Shown: piece by piece, positions 24,429-35,757 of the stretch
Layout of the letters: each line of letters starts with the position of its first letter
How positions within the stretch are numbered: position 1 is the first letter of the stretch
Source of the DNA: Talinum fruticosum
Lineage: Eukaryota > Streptophyta > Magnoliopsida > Caryophyllales > Talinaceae
Assembly: GCA_021018815.1 (NCBI GenBank)
Contig: JAITYX010000167.1
Location: forward strand, 124,001 to 188,000
Length of the DNA: 64,000 bases
Direction: 5' to 3'
Position numbers and translations under genes: made by a program
The notes under the pieces: model-generated
What the model saw: the letters and a program-made list of their open reading frames with translations, nothing else
Told to the model about the DNA's origin: nothing
Databases searched by the model: none

Positions 24429-24792
24429 ATAGCCACTTATTCTATTTCCACCCTCCCCCAGGTTCAATTCTGAAGAAAAACAATTTCCTCAAATTTCCTC
24501 ATTTGAAGAAATTGTGGAGAAAAATAGTTGGACTTTAACAAACCCCCCTCCCCACTTTCCCCCGGCTCAATTATCTCTCTAAACTTCCCTAAGATAGGGA
24601 ACCTTAATTCCACCCTTAGACATAGCCACTCACTCTATTTCCACCCTCCCCAGGTTCAATTCTGAGAGAAATAATTTCCTCATTTGAGGAAATTATGGAG
24701 GAAAATAGTTGAACTTTGACACCCCCTCCCCGGCTCAATTATCTCTCTATACTTCCCCTAAGATAAGAAACCTTAATTCCGCCCTTAGACAT
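24429..24792. repeat. Tandem duplication, unit about 190 bp
   Basis: 24429-24621 and 24622-24792 share TCTATTTCCACCCTCCCC, CCGGCTCAATTATCTCTCTA and CCCTTAGACATA. The second copy has small deletions. Confidence 0.85.
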
Positions 24793-24982
24793 AACTTTGA
24801 TTTTGTACCATTAGTTACAGCACACACAAAACTAGACTTGTTAATAAACTAACTTGAGTAGAACAATGCCCACAAAGGTTCAAGTAAGGCTAAAATTTAT
24901 TGCAAGGAAAAAGACAAAGATGCTTCTTGCTTTTTGGTGGTGCAATTATTCAATAATATAGCCAAAAAAGAATATAGTTTAA

Positions 24983-25065
24983 GAATAATAATAATAATAA
25001 CAATAATAATAATAATAACAATAATAATAATAATAAATGAGTAATAATAATAATAATAAATGAGG
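24983..25065. repeat. (AAT)n microsatellite with interruptions
   Basis: Repeated AAT units broken by AAC and AATGAG. Confidence 0.95.
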
Positions 25066-25295
25066 ATAAATTGATAGCACCAATACTAGTGTTCCCTCCC
25101 ATCTTGGCAAGCATCATGTGGCAACATCAATATCAACCTCAGTCAAATACAATTTGTACATTCTCCTATAACTCATACTACCACATAATAACAAGGCCAG
25201 ATTTATCTGCATAACATGAATTAAGGGTCCCTCCATATTTGTGCTTTCATAATTTTTGTCAGGCCAAATTGCTATCCAACTCAACTCATATAGAC

Positions 25296-25525
25296 CGTAT
25301 TTGTGATCACCTGAGGATATATCAATCCAATCGATTTTCTATTCTTATATCATATGATGAATATGCCTAGGAAAAAAATTATATAGTTGTTTCCTCTAAC
25401 ACGATATTTGTTGTCATCTGAGTGTATCTTTATCCAATCAGTTTTTTATTCTTATATCATATGATGAATACACCTGGAAAAAAGGTCAAAATCATGTAAC
25501 ATATAGTGGGTTCCTCTAACCTGTA
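25296..25525. repeat. Tandem duplication, unit about 106-124 bp
   Basis: Both copies contain TTCTTATATCATATGATGAA and end near TTCCTCTAAC. The junction is at about 25401. Confidence 0.75.
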
Positions 25526-26303
25526 GATTTTATGTAGGGAAAAAGGATTATCAGGAACCCTAAAAGGGAAAAGAAATAGAACTCAGGAAACATAAGATGA
25601 TAAGAACAATTAGAACTACTACTATATACAATATATTGAATTATTTTGGATTCAACAAAACCTAATGTCCATTGACTGCTGTAAGGTGCCAATGAAGGGT
25701 TAATAACCCTTCTTTTCTTTTCAAAATGTTGTTGTTTTTCCCCAATCTATTGCTGGAGGTATCACAGAGGAATACAAACATATCTTCACCTCTCTAACAC
25801 CTTAGGCATGAAACCCTAAAATTAGTCCTTTCTTTCTTCATTCTTCTACCGTTTCTTTCTTCATTCTTCTACCCAAAAGACTATATGATACATCTCGTCT
25901 TCGAGATTTTTTTTTTAAATCTTGGGAAACTCTTCTTTCACCTTCTGTCATAAAAACTAAAAAGAAAAAAGAAAAAAAAGAAGCCTGTGCAAACCCTTCT
26001 TACATAAAACAGCAAGCTTCACTGTGTATTCATAATCTTCCTCTTCTTTTCCTATTCAAATTCCTTCAACCAAAATCAACTGGGAGGAGGTGCTTCTGAT
26101 TCTGAATTCTGAATTCTGAACTGAATTTATCCTTTAAGCCTTTCTGTTATGTACTTTTGCTAAGTGAGACTTGAATTTTTCAGAGCAAGGGAGGAACAAA
26201 CCAGGGAGGAAAAAGAACCGAAAGAAGCAGAAGTATTCTATAATGGTCCACGAGCTATGAAACCTTCACAAGCTAATTCTTCTACTGCGATGAGGTTGAA
26301 AAC

Positions 26304-29300
26304 CTAGATGACCGTAGAAATGCCGCTTCCTATAGCTGGTGCAAAGGGGCTCTCTGGAAGATTAATTCCCTGGCTGCTAAATAAGTAGAATTAGAGCAAC
26401 TTCGAAGCCAGAGGATTGTCATAAATCAATATACAACAATAACTGCCCCTAACATGAAGCCTACCTTTGGTTGGTGTCTAAGAGAGGTCAGATAGACCTG
26501 GTAAACGGATCATTGGGTTTGAGTCAAATTGGATCGATCATGTCCAAGTGTTGAGATATGGGTGCTGCTTTAGGCCAGGTCGGTCATTCTCTATTCAGGT
26601 TGATTTTTATATTGGTGTTTGGTCCTATAAGGTTCTCTTGCAAAGCAAAGTAACTTTTGGGGGAAAAAAACTTCGGAGCGGATTCAAATCAGGCCAGATC
26701 AACTTCAGTTTTGGGTCCAAAATGAGATAAACCTGTTTCAGATTTGGTTTAGGTTTTGGTCTTAGGCAAATTTGGTTGGGTCTAAGGTCAAATGTATGCA
26801 TTTTTACAACTAGCAAGAATTTCCAGAGAGTATATGACCAAGAGCATAGTCATAACTCAATATCATAAAAGGATTTTCACATGAGAAGACAAAAACTGCA
26901 AGAATAAAATTGTGAATGAGCATACCTGTCTTGGTCAGAGTAGTCATTGCCCATATGTTTTAACCTATCGTCACTAACGGAGCTGCTATTGATGACATCC
27001 AGAAGATAGTGAAAGCTTTCTGGGGATGGGTATTTGGAAGGATCTGCAAAATTGTGGAAAGCAATATGCTGTCAGGACAAGAAAATATGGTGCACGGGTG
27101 GGGAAATCAGGGTTTTGAATTTTTTTTTTTTTGATGGGCCGGGGGAAGCGTAATTTACAGATTTTTACACCTTCTGTGACATTCAGCTCCTCCACAGCAT
27201 AGTCCATATATTGCCGGTTGTGAATATGTTTACAGCCGAACTGCAACTCAGAGGCGCGCCTCCTCTCCATTTCAAGTGCTTGAGCCTGCTCTTGCTCCAT
27301 TAGTTGCCTCCTCAAAAATCTAGGCGGCTCACATCTTCCCACTGCAATATAAGCTCTATTAGCAATATCCCAATGCCCTCTGTAGACATTGAGCCCAGAC
27401 GCACAACAAAAATGACAAACCCTTGACCAAATATAAAGTGACCTATACCTGTTGCCCAACCGAAACTAGACCTAAAATAAGCAAATCTGATTTTGACTCA
27501 AACCCAAATTGACCAACCTCAAACTAAACTAATCTCCTCAAAAAGCATGCAGAAAAAAATCTCACAACAGACCTGAATATGACACAACTTGAACCTAACT
27601 TGACCCAAGTAGCCCATCAAGCCACTTAGACCCAATCCGAAACCCTTCTGTCTCCCCTTTTTGTGGTTGGAGATCAAATCAAGGGTAGCCTATCTTAAAC
27701 TAACCCTATAATGAACAATCCGTCTGTCAGCTTGATTCAGAGATGCCCCCGTCCGTTGACAGAAGGTCTTCACGCTCAGAAAACTTAGCCACCGCTGGAG
27801 GGAAATATATATATGCTAAGACTCTAATTTATTTTTATTTTTTGGGGGGAGTGGGGGACACTGGTGAATCTTATGTACAAGTTATATCAAACACTTGGCG
27901 AGTGACTGAAGACAAAGACAAATCAAGCCTTGGCTTATTGCATCATCAAGTCAACTATTACAAACCACTTTAGAAAGCTTACTTGAAGGGAAATCAGTAT
28001 CAAGGTCCAAATAATTTCCAGGGTAATGCATACCATGATCGTTTTTCTCCATATACTTCCTGCAAGGAAAGCATGACAGATCAGACAATGAGCATTACTC
28101 TCAAAAAAAGAAAAAAAGGACGCCTTAGATGATGTAATTTGGCTCAGCAGTAACAGAAGTCACCTATCAACAAGCTTCGACTTTTCTCTGTAAGGTTTAA
28201 CAAGCACACGAGACCCGCAAACAAAATGCGGATTTCCCTTGGCCAAAACAGTCTTCACGGTGTTAGCACTTGCAAAAGTTACAAACCCAAACATCCGTTT
28301 TTGTTGGCATGGAATCCTCACATCTTCAACCGCCCCAAAAGAGCTACAAATACCAACGGAAGAGCAATAAACAAGTGGGAATGACTACAGTCCTGTACAT
28401 ATAAGAAATAAGAAGAGCTACAATTTTGCGAGATGAGTATACAGGTACCCAAAGTAGTTGGATACATCTTCTTCAGTGAATGTACTCTCAGCAGGAAAAG
28501 TCAAGTATATCTGACGAGATCCACTGACGATTGGACCAGGATCATTCCTTTCACTTCGATTTTCTAGGTTGTATTTGGAAGCATCTTCAGATAAAATCAC
28601 AGAATGTTGCCCATGTGGTCTGCATAAAATTGAAGAATAACATTAGCTAGCCTCTCCAATCTTATGCAAGCATAAATGTAGAGAATCTAGATATGTCAGC
28701 TATGCTCATTTCATTCAATTTCTACGAAATTTTTGGGGCTAATTTCGTTGCTAAACCAAAACTTTCAGAGCTGCTCTGCAATTTTCCAAGAAGAAAGCGA
28801 ACATAGTAGTCAGAGCATTTAAATAAAGTAAGAGTAATGTACCTATCAATTAGCCGAATACTCTTCAATCGGGCAAGAAGTTTGGTCAAGCTATAACCAG
28901 TTCTACCATGCCTCTGGCTCTCAGTAAGGTAGCCTTGTGCTTGAAGGTTCCTCCCATACTTCTCATAATACAACATTGGAAGTGAAGCAATGGAGACCGG
29001 ATTCCCTCTTTTTGACTTCAAGAGCTCGGAGATCTCGAGCTCCAGTTTTTCTAATGAGCCTGGTGAGAAGACATGATCCTCATGCCCAAACTCACCTGAG
29101 CCAAAACTCATATCAGACCCATGTACAAAGCGGCAACTACTCCCATGCTTGCAAAATCCCTTGTTGAAGTAATGGCATGTCTTAATGGGAAAGTCAGGCA
29201 AACTAGGTGAACGGCGACTTGTTCTGACATTCAAATTACCCAATGCAGCATCCGAGCTGTAAAAATCCCCTGAGAAACTTCCCACCCCGGTATTACCAGA

Positions 29301-29783
29301 ATCCAGTTGATCTTCAAACCCGACGAACTGAGCTTGATTTGGGAGCCGGTAATCTTCTGCAACTAAATCTCCACAACTCAATGAAGCAAACTCAGAACTC
29401 AGAACTGATTGTTGCTCAGGTGTCAGCTGAGGATCCCAGTAAGATGCTCCTGAGACCCGAAATGTAGCTTGAGGTGAGAAGGAACGTGACCCATTGGGTG
29501 AGAACGGCATATAATTCAAAGGAACATCTGAAACTGGTGGAGGATTGATGGCAATAGGAGAGGAAAGGGGACCAGAAGCTGGTGGTTTTGAGAGATAGCC
29601 CAACTGAAGCTTGGTTTTATGTACCAGCTTTTCTAAGAGTTGCTCAGGAGCATAAGCCAACCGTATCATATCCCGTTCCCCATGGTCTTGTATAAGAATA
29701 CATCCTATAATCTTCGTAGCTATTTCAGGCTCTAACTTTTGAATTCTATCGAGCAGGACTTTTGTTGCATCCGACAAATCCAT
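26304..29783 (-). CDS. CCCH zinc-finger protein with LOTUS (OST-HTH) and RRM domains
   Basis: Seven coding exons on the minus strand, all with GT-AG borders: 28843-29783, 28449-28619, 28164-28343, 27983-28059, 27171-27341, 26926-27043, 26304-26376. They join in frame to 1731 nt (576 aa), beginning [14 protein letters not shown] and ending SGISTVI before TAG. Residues 1-65 form a conserved helical N-terminal region. CCCH finger (C-x7-C-x5-C-x3-H) at 203-221; LOTUS/OST-HTH at about 243-325; RRM at about 349-425 with IYLTFP (RNP2) and RMFGFVTF (RNP1); a charged helix rich in Glu, Arg and Gln at about 460-500. This domain set is that of the plant AtC3H18/46/53-type group, expected to bind RNA; the exact target is unknown. 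The ATG chosen is the first in the long exon and matches the family start. No lesion was seen; the length is typical. Confidence 0.9.
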
Positions 29784-31200
29784 CTCACTTGTAAGGTAAC
29801 TTCTCCTGCATATGTAATACCTCTATCTCAGGAAAAACCCTCAAGAAAAGGGGGTGTTTCAAAATGATCTTACATAAAAGAACAACAGAAACAATAACAC
29901 GGTGTATGAATCTTGCTTAATCTAGGACCTATTTAAGGACTAGTTGTATGGAACTATACAACTGTTCTTGAGAAAAATAAGAGGTTGTTTCCAAGAAGCA
30001 CAAACCAACAACAGTCTAGTATGAATCCTAGCCTTGGCAGGGTCTAGAGACGGTCTGATGTATGAACCTTACCCTTGTTCCTGAGAAAAAAAGAGACACA
30101 ATGTATATAACAACTACCCAGTATGATCCACCCTAGTTGAGTATAGGGTCTAGGGATGTCTAGTTGTATGCAGCCTTACCCCTATTCCCAGAAAATAGGA
30201 ATAGGGAGACTATTTCAGGAACCAACTAAAGAAATCAAAGCAAAAACATGGAAATCTTGTTTATTCCAATGATAAGGTGAATCTCTCTTACCACCACCCC
30301 AAATACGAGAATTTATTAGTTTCAAAAAAGGGCTAAATTTGATGGAAAAGGCTGTATGGCCAGAAAAGCAATAAAATCAAATAAGGTAATAATTTCCTAA
30401 ATCACATATATTGGGTAACAAACAACTCACAATAATTCAAGTTCATGCACAAGGTAATCAGAATACACCAATTAATCAGAAATTAGATCAGAAAATATGC
30501 ATCCTCCCTATCCAACATGCAAACAGAAACCATAAAAACATTTATAGAAAAGTGTCACCATTTTGGTAGAATAAAGAATTACCTGAGAGAGGAATTGAAA
30601 AATATTTTTACAAGAACATAATAAAAACACTTAAATAAATGATAGAAAAATATTAATAAGGTGTTATATTTGTGTACTTATGCTTAACCCAAAATGAAAA
30701 ACCTGTTTTTCTGTTGTAGTCACTATACCTATAAATCTGAAAGGATTAGAAAAATTGAGTGCCCAACACCCCAGAAGAACTCTTTTTCAATCATACATGA
30801 ACAACCCACTTCCTTGAAGCTTCAAATCCTCAGAAATTTAAGGGTAACTTTTTCAGAAATTAAGAGCCATGAAGAGAAACTTACAAAATATAATACATTT
30901 TAAGAAAAAGAAAATAAAACACTTTACAGAAACTTCCTTGAAGGAATCCAAAAAACAAAAGGTAGGAAATTGAAGCCAAGGTAGAGGCAGAAGGGAGGGA
31001 AAACTCACCAGAGATTTAGTCACAGGTTGAAGAAGAAAAAAGTGGTCAGAAAAGCCAATTTGCAGTTTCCAACTCCATGAAAAACAGTTCCTCTGCCTCT
31101 TTCTCTCTCCCCCTCTCTCTCTTTCTCTCTCCCTCTTTCTCTTTCTCTCTCTTTCTCCTTTGAAATCTCCTCTCCAAGTCTTTGTCTCTCTTTCATGCCT
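29784..31200 (-). promoter_or_regulatory. 5' leader of the zinc-finger gene with a ~1.2-kb leader intron
   Basis: On the minus strand an acceptor (TGCAG) ends at 29816, leaving 32 bp of leader before the ATG. A good donor (TG then GTGAGT) lies just below 31009. The upstream leader exon would be about 31009-31200 and is very CT-rich on the minus-strand sense (31085-31190), common for plant 5' UTRs. A further donor-like site near 30590 could mark an extra leader exon. Transcript ends are inferred. Confidence 0.55.
29919..30219 (-). repeat. Three degenerate Au-SINE-like copies in the leader intron
   Basis: Copies near 29919-29993, 30040-30100 and 30158-30219 each carry a GGTCTAG...GTATG-AGCCTTACCC-T..TTCC core, the antisense of the widely shared plant Au-SINE body (for example GTATGCAGCCTTACCCC). 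No head or poly-T end is clear. Confidence 0.45.
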
Positions 31201-31209
31201 TCATCACTC

Positions 31210-31934
31210 TGCAATAAGGATATTCATGTATAAAAGCAAAATGACAGAAATGATATGCTGCTTTAAAAGAGCACACTCTCCACAGTTCAGAAATCAACTG
31301 ACTCATTTTACTTCTCGTATTTATTTATAGAGATGCAAATAGATGGAGTAATTAGGTTAATATATTTTTAATTTCAGGAAATAATTATAAGTTGGGGGAA
31401 ATTTGACCTTTTATTTTTAAATATTAATTGAGCATTTTGTAAAGATGTTCACAATATTTTTGTGATAGAATAAATATATTTACAATATTGAGATAAAAAA
31501 GAAAATAGTTGCTACATTTTCGTTTGAATCTTGAAAGATTTTTTCAAATATGTAACTGCTTAAAATATATGTATCCAGATATTTGGTAAAATTTTCACCA
31601 TTTTCTCCTACATTTTCTCAACTTGTTGACAACAATTTAACTTTGTTCAGATTACAAAAGTATCCTCATATTTTACAGTTGATATTTTCAATATTTTGAA
31701 ATACTAGCATGATAAAAAAAAATGTGGCTAAGTATTACTAAAAGCTAAGGGACATTTCATCCAAAAATAATAATAATAAACTAAGCGACATTGACAATTA
31801 TAAAAGTATATTAGCAAATCTTAGAGATAAAATTGTTTCTCCTATGTTCAGAAATAAAATACGTATGTATCAAATACCATATGAACACATCTTGATATAT
31901 GCAAAGTTATGTCATGCATCAAATAAATAAATAA

Positions 31935-31989
<55 letters not shown>

Positions 31990-34900
31990 CTTATTCATTA
32001 ATAACTCTAGCTTATTTTTAAAAGAAATTTATTTACTAAATAAAATATGTATCCATCTTGCTATCTCCATTTTCAAAAATATTATATAACAAATTCTATA
32101 AGGTGACAGTGATTTCTAAACAAATCAAATGTATCTCCTTCTAATGTCTAAAAATTAATACAAGATTTTTAGTCAAATAATGAAGCAAAATCAATGAAAA
32201 ATACTCTATGTCTAAATTCCCTTCTATCAATTAATCATGTCTTATATTTATACACCTTTTTAAACGGAATATATTTGTAAACTTTTAACTTCGGTCTCAA
32301 AATATTTTAAAATTATATGAAGGATTAAATTAAGCATCATTAAAATATATACCCACTTACACCATATAGATGACTCGCTTTTCTATTTCCTTGGTAGAAA
32401 TAGGGCCTCCTCGAGAGGATAGTACCACCTTATTCCACTAATGGCTATAATTATAATGCTTTTTAAACAAAATTTACAGTAGTTACTTAGTGATATTCTA
32501 TGAAAGTTTTTGTACAAGAAAACATAGCAATTATAGTACTAATAATAATAATAATAATAATATAATTTTTTGGTCAATATAATAACAATAATAATTGAAA
32601 AAATTAATTAATTTAACTATGAACTTTGATTGAAGCAAGAGGAGAGGATTGAAGAGGGACCAAAAATGTGGGCACATTTTTGTATGAGTGTCTATTGGCA
32701 GCTTTTTGGGAATCATTATATGGAAAATCACATTCATGTTAAAAAAACAAAAAGGATATAAAGAATGGGATTACTTTAGAAGAATATAGAAGGGTATTTT
32801 AGGAACTTACTGTTGGGAGTTGGGGGAGCCATAATTCAAGGAATAACAGAGGATTCCATGGTCAATAGAAGGAAAAGTAAAAGATTCAGGGCAGTGAAAA
32901 AAAAGGAGGAAGGGAAAAAGTAAAAGATTCAGGAGTGAGAATGGACTGAGTGTACAGTTTTAGACTGTTCACAAGGTTTTAGGATCTCCTGTGGAATAGG
33001 ACCAACATACTTTTATGTAAAATGGAATTATTTATTAAAATTACCTGCATCATTTGTAAGTATATAATACAATATGTTTAATGCCTTATTCGCTAAAATT
33101 AACTGTTTAAATATTGAAAATTATTTGCATAATTGATAACCGTTTAATTATTCGTCCATAAAATCATGTTATAATTTAGTTTGATTATGCATAAAGTTTA
33201 TAACACGCTATGTAAAAAACTACGGTCGTTACGAGAGACAAATATAATTTTTGAATTAGTTTGCAAAGTTAAATTTACAAGTTCATCAGGAAGTTCGTTC
33301 TCATTATTAAGCCTCCTTAGGAGCTTACAAAGATTATGTTTGAGTTTTAAGGATTTATTGTTTTCAACTTATTATAAATAATCAATTGTCTTGTCTATAT
33401 GGAATAATTGTCGTACTAAAAAATAATTGGACTGATGTACCTATGAGAGTAGTGATTTTGGTTGTGGTGAAAGATAAGAGTTGTCCCTTTTCTGCTTAGA
33501 TTGGGGCCAAACTAGACCCCTCTTGCTAAGGATAAACTGGAACTTTTGCAAGGGTTGGATAGGCATCGATGGCCATAGAGAGAGGGAAATCCTTCTGCCC
33601 AAGGGTGAGCATGCATAGGTAGTGCAATTTTGTTGGTTTCAGTAATATAAACTAGGAATAAGCGGTGAGAAACAATAAGATTTAACAGTAAGAATTAGTA
33701 AGTAGTTACAAAGTAATTTATAAAAAGGCGATAAAAATCGGTATAAATTATTTGCAAATGAAAAGACCCTTCAAAGTGCATAGAATGCTAAAATTGTATT
33801 TTGATCATTGTCCAAATCCGATACTAATACAAGTCTAACTTTACATGTATTTAAGTTGGACTCTTATTTACAGTTGTAATAGAACTCTAACTGGAATTTT
33901 GGATAAACGTCCTTCATTATATCATTTGTGATCACTAAACAAGCAATCAACTAATACTAACCATTATTAAAAAGAATATAGAGATATTGGTTTAATAGTT
34001 GAGGCTAAATACCCATAACAATTTTAATTTCGTCTTCCTTTAAATGCTATATGACACGTGGTATCACAAATAGGGGAAAAAGGGTAAAAGAATCCGTTAA
34101 CAAATATAAGAAGATGAAGTTGAGAGAAGACAATATGAATGTTACAACATAGAAATAGAACAAAAACAAAAGGGGGCGATGAAACAAGTGGTGCTTGGAA
34201 GCTGAACTTGAAAGGCTTATCCATAAGACAGCAACTGCTTTTGCAAAATCTTTTTCTCCCTTTTCATTTGCTGCCCTTACCATCACCAAAAAGCCAAGTT
34301 TTTCTACCAACATTTCTTGTCCACTGAATACCTATACCAATCTTGCGTCTTCCTTTAGGAGAGATTGGATTATTGTTATTTTGTAAATTTAAAGGCTTTA
34401 TTTGTATGTTGATAGTATCTTATACGTGATTATTACTTACTCGAGCTTAGGTGATCACTCCATATATAAAATCAAGTGGAGACCTTAGGTCTAACTCGAA
34501 CTTGCCGAGCCTGAGCGGCCTAAATCCAAGCTGACAAGGCCATGGTATTTTTTTCTTTGTTCAACATTCTATTCTAATACTCTAAAATTGTATTTGTATG
34601 TCACTTGTGATTGGTTGGTTGTGTACGAGGACGAGAGAGTCAGCTTGGCTTGGCTTAGCAAGCATTTGAGATGATTCAAGCTTGGGCGAATCCAAGCTCG
34701 ATCCGTGTTCGAAGCTTGCCAAGTCGTTGAGACTTGGTAAAACCATCGAAACAATACAGTATACATGGGATATAACCGTTTCTCTAGCACGATGGTAGTT
34801 AAAAGGAGGCAGCAAAGTCACCACTCCCAGTGAGGACTGTAGCACTATCATCCAATAATACGTGTCCAGCTGTCCGTTCGTGACGCCATTGTCCAAAACT

Positions 34901-35512
34901 TACAAGGAGTTGAAAACGACTAAAAGATAGAAAAAATCTTGCAATAAAAGTTGAAAAGAGTGGTAAGAACTACAAGTACTTGAATAAATAAGCTATTATG
35001 TTGGATAGGCTGAAAAAGAAAAATAAAACTACTTCTAGATGTACAAATAAGGCCAAGTAAATATATTTACTTGTCCCCAGTCTGGGCAAATACTTTCAGC
35101 ACATCAAAAATAAGACTGCTTACATCTGGTAACCCTGACACTGCTTTGATGGGATTCACCCTCGTATTTGTATTTCTCGCAACCACTGAAAAATTACAGT
35201 ATAAACCAGAACAAGTGCCAAAATTCCTACAATGCTCAGAAACAAGAAACTTCTATTTCCCAATTTGTACAAGTTTTACGTTGCTTGATGCATGATATAA
35301 ACAGCAAGCAAAGCAAAATTTTCAAATATGAGTACCTGGCCTCGACCAACACATTCTCGATATCTTTGCTTTATCAGTCACTTCTCTTGCTGGTGTTGCC
35401 CCATATTTCAGTTTTTGATTGTTGGATTTCACAAAATTCGTTTCTGATGACCCACCCTCCACCCCCTCTCAAAAAAAAAAAAAGAATATCAGCATGTCAG
35501 ACAATTACAGAC
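31210..35512. other. AT-rich intergenic spacer with no supported gene
   Basis: Short open frames here resemble nothing known. Simple repeats are present: (AAAT)n then (AT)n at 31921-31985 and (AAT)n near 32541-32563. A stretch near 34490-34720 rich in AAGCTTG, GAGCC and CTCGAAC words may be a worn hAT-type MITE. The part just below 35512 should hold the 3' UTR of the CNNM-type gene. Confidence 0.7.
31921..31985. repeat. (AAAT)n/(AT)n microsatellite
   Basis: Five AAAT units run directly into about 22 AT units. Confidence 0.95.
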
Positions 35513-35757
35513 TCATGGTTGTTGAGACTGCTGTTCATAAGTACCATGACTATCAGCATGATCCACGATGCTACTACTGTCCATATCGTCTCTTTCCTTT
35601 CCAAATTGATTATCGTCTTCATGCGAATAGTGAACTGAACCATTATCTTCCGGCATAGGATGCAACTCATTCTCGTTATCATACTGCCTATCCAAGCCAT
35701 TTTCTTTAGATCGACTCCTCTTCATTACGTTGGGGATCAAAGGAGCAAGTTCTTTTG
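35513..35757 (-). other. Out-of-frame C-terminal extension of the CNNM/CorC-type gene
   Basis: Open in the -1 frame relative to the last exon, about 81 codons from the presumed lesion to TGA at 35513. The translation continues the family C-terminus (AKELAPLIPNVMKR), followed by an acidic, Ser/Gln-rich tail ending EQQSQQP. Read with one extra G between 35757 and 35758, the protein would have about 697 residues, compared with roughly 650-660 for the Arabidopsis proteins. Either this allele is truncated or the assembly has a base error. Confidence 0.65.

Larger units (their letters stand above)
21304..26303. other. AT-rich spacer with no supported gene
   Basis: No open frame resembles a protein family. 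A TA run is at 21304-21332. Local duplications are listed separately at 23519-23760, 24429-24792 and 25296-25525. A stretch near 23060-23130 resembles pol III promoter boxes only loosely. The part nearest 26303 (about 25700-26303) should include the 3' UTR of the zinc-finger gene, whose end cannot be placed. Confidence 0.7.

Noticed and set aside
24983..25065. CRISPR-like or satellite array
   Set aside because: Plain trinucleotide repeat. No spaced direct repeats of CRISPR type occur in the window.
31020..31214. Glu/Arg-rich frame on the minus strand
   Set aside because: Translation of the CT-rich leader of the zinc-finger gene, not a protein.
34490..34720. Possible hAT MITE near 34.6 kb
   Set aside because: Shared words with the intron MITE exist, but no terminal repeats or duplication could be found.
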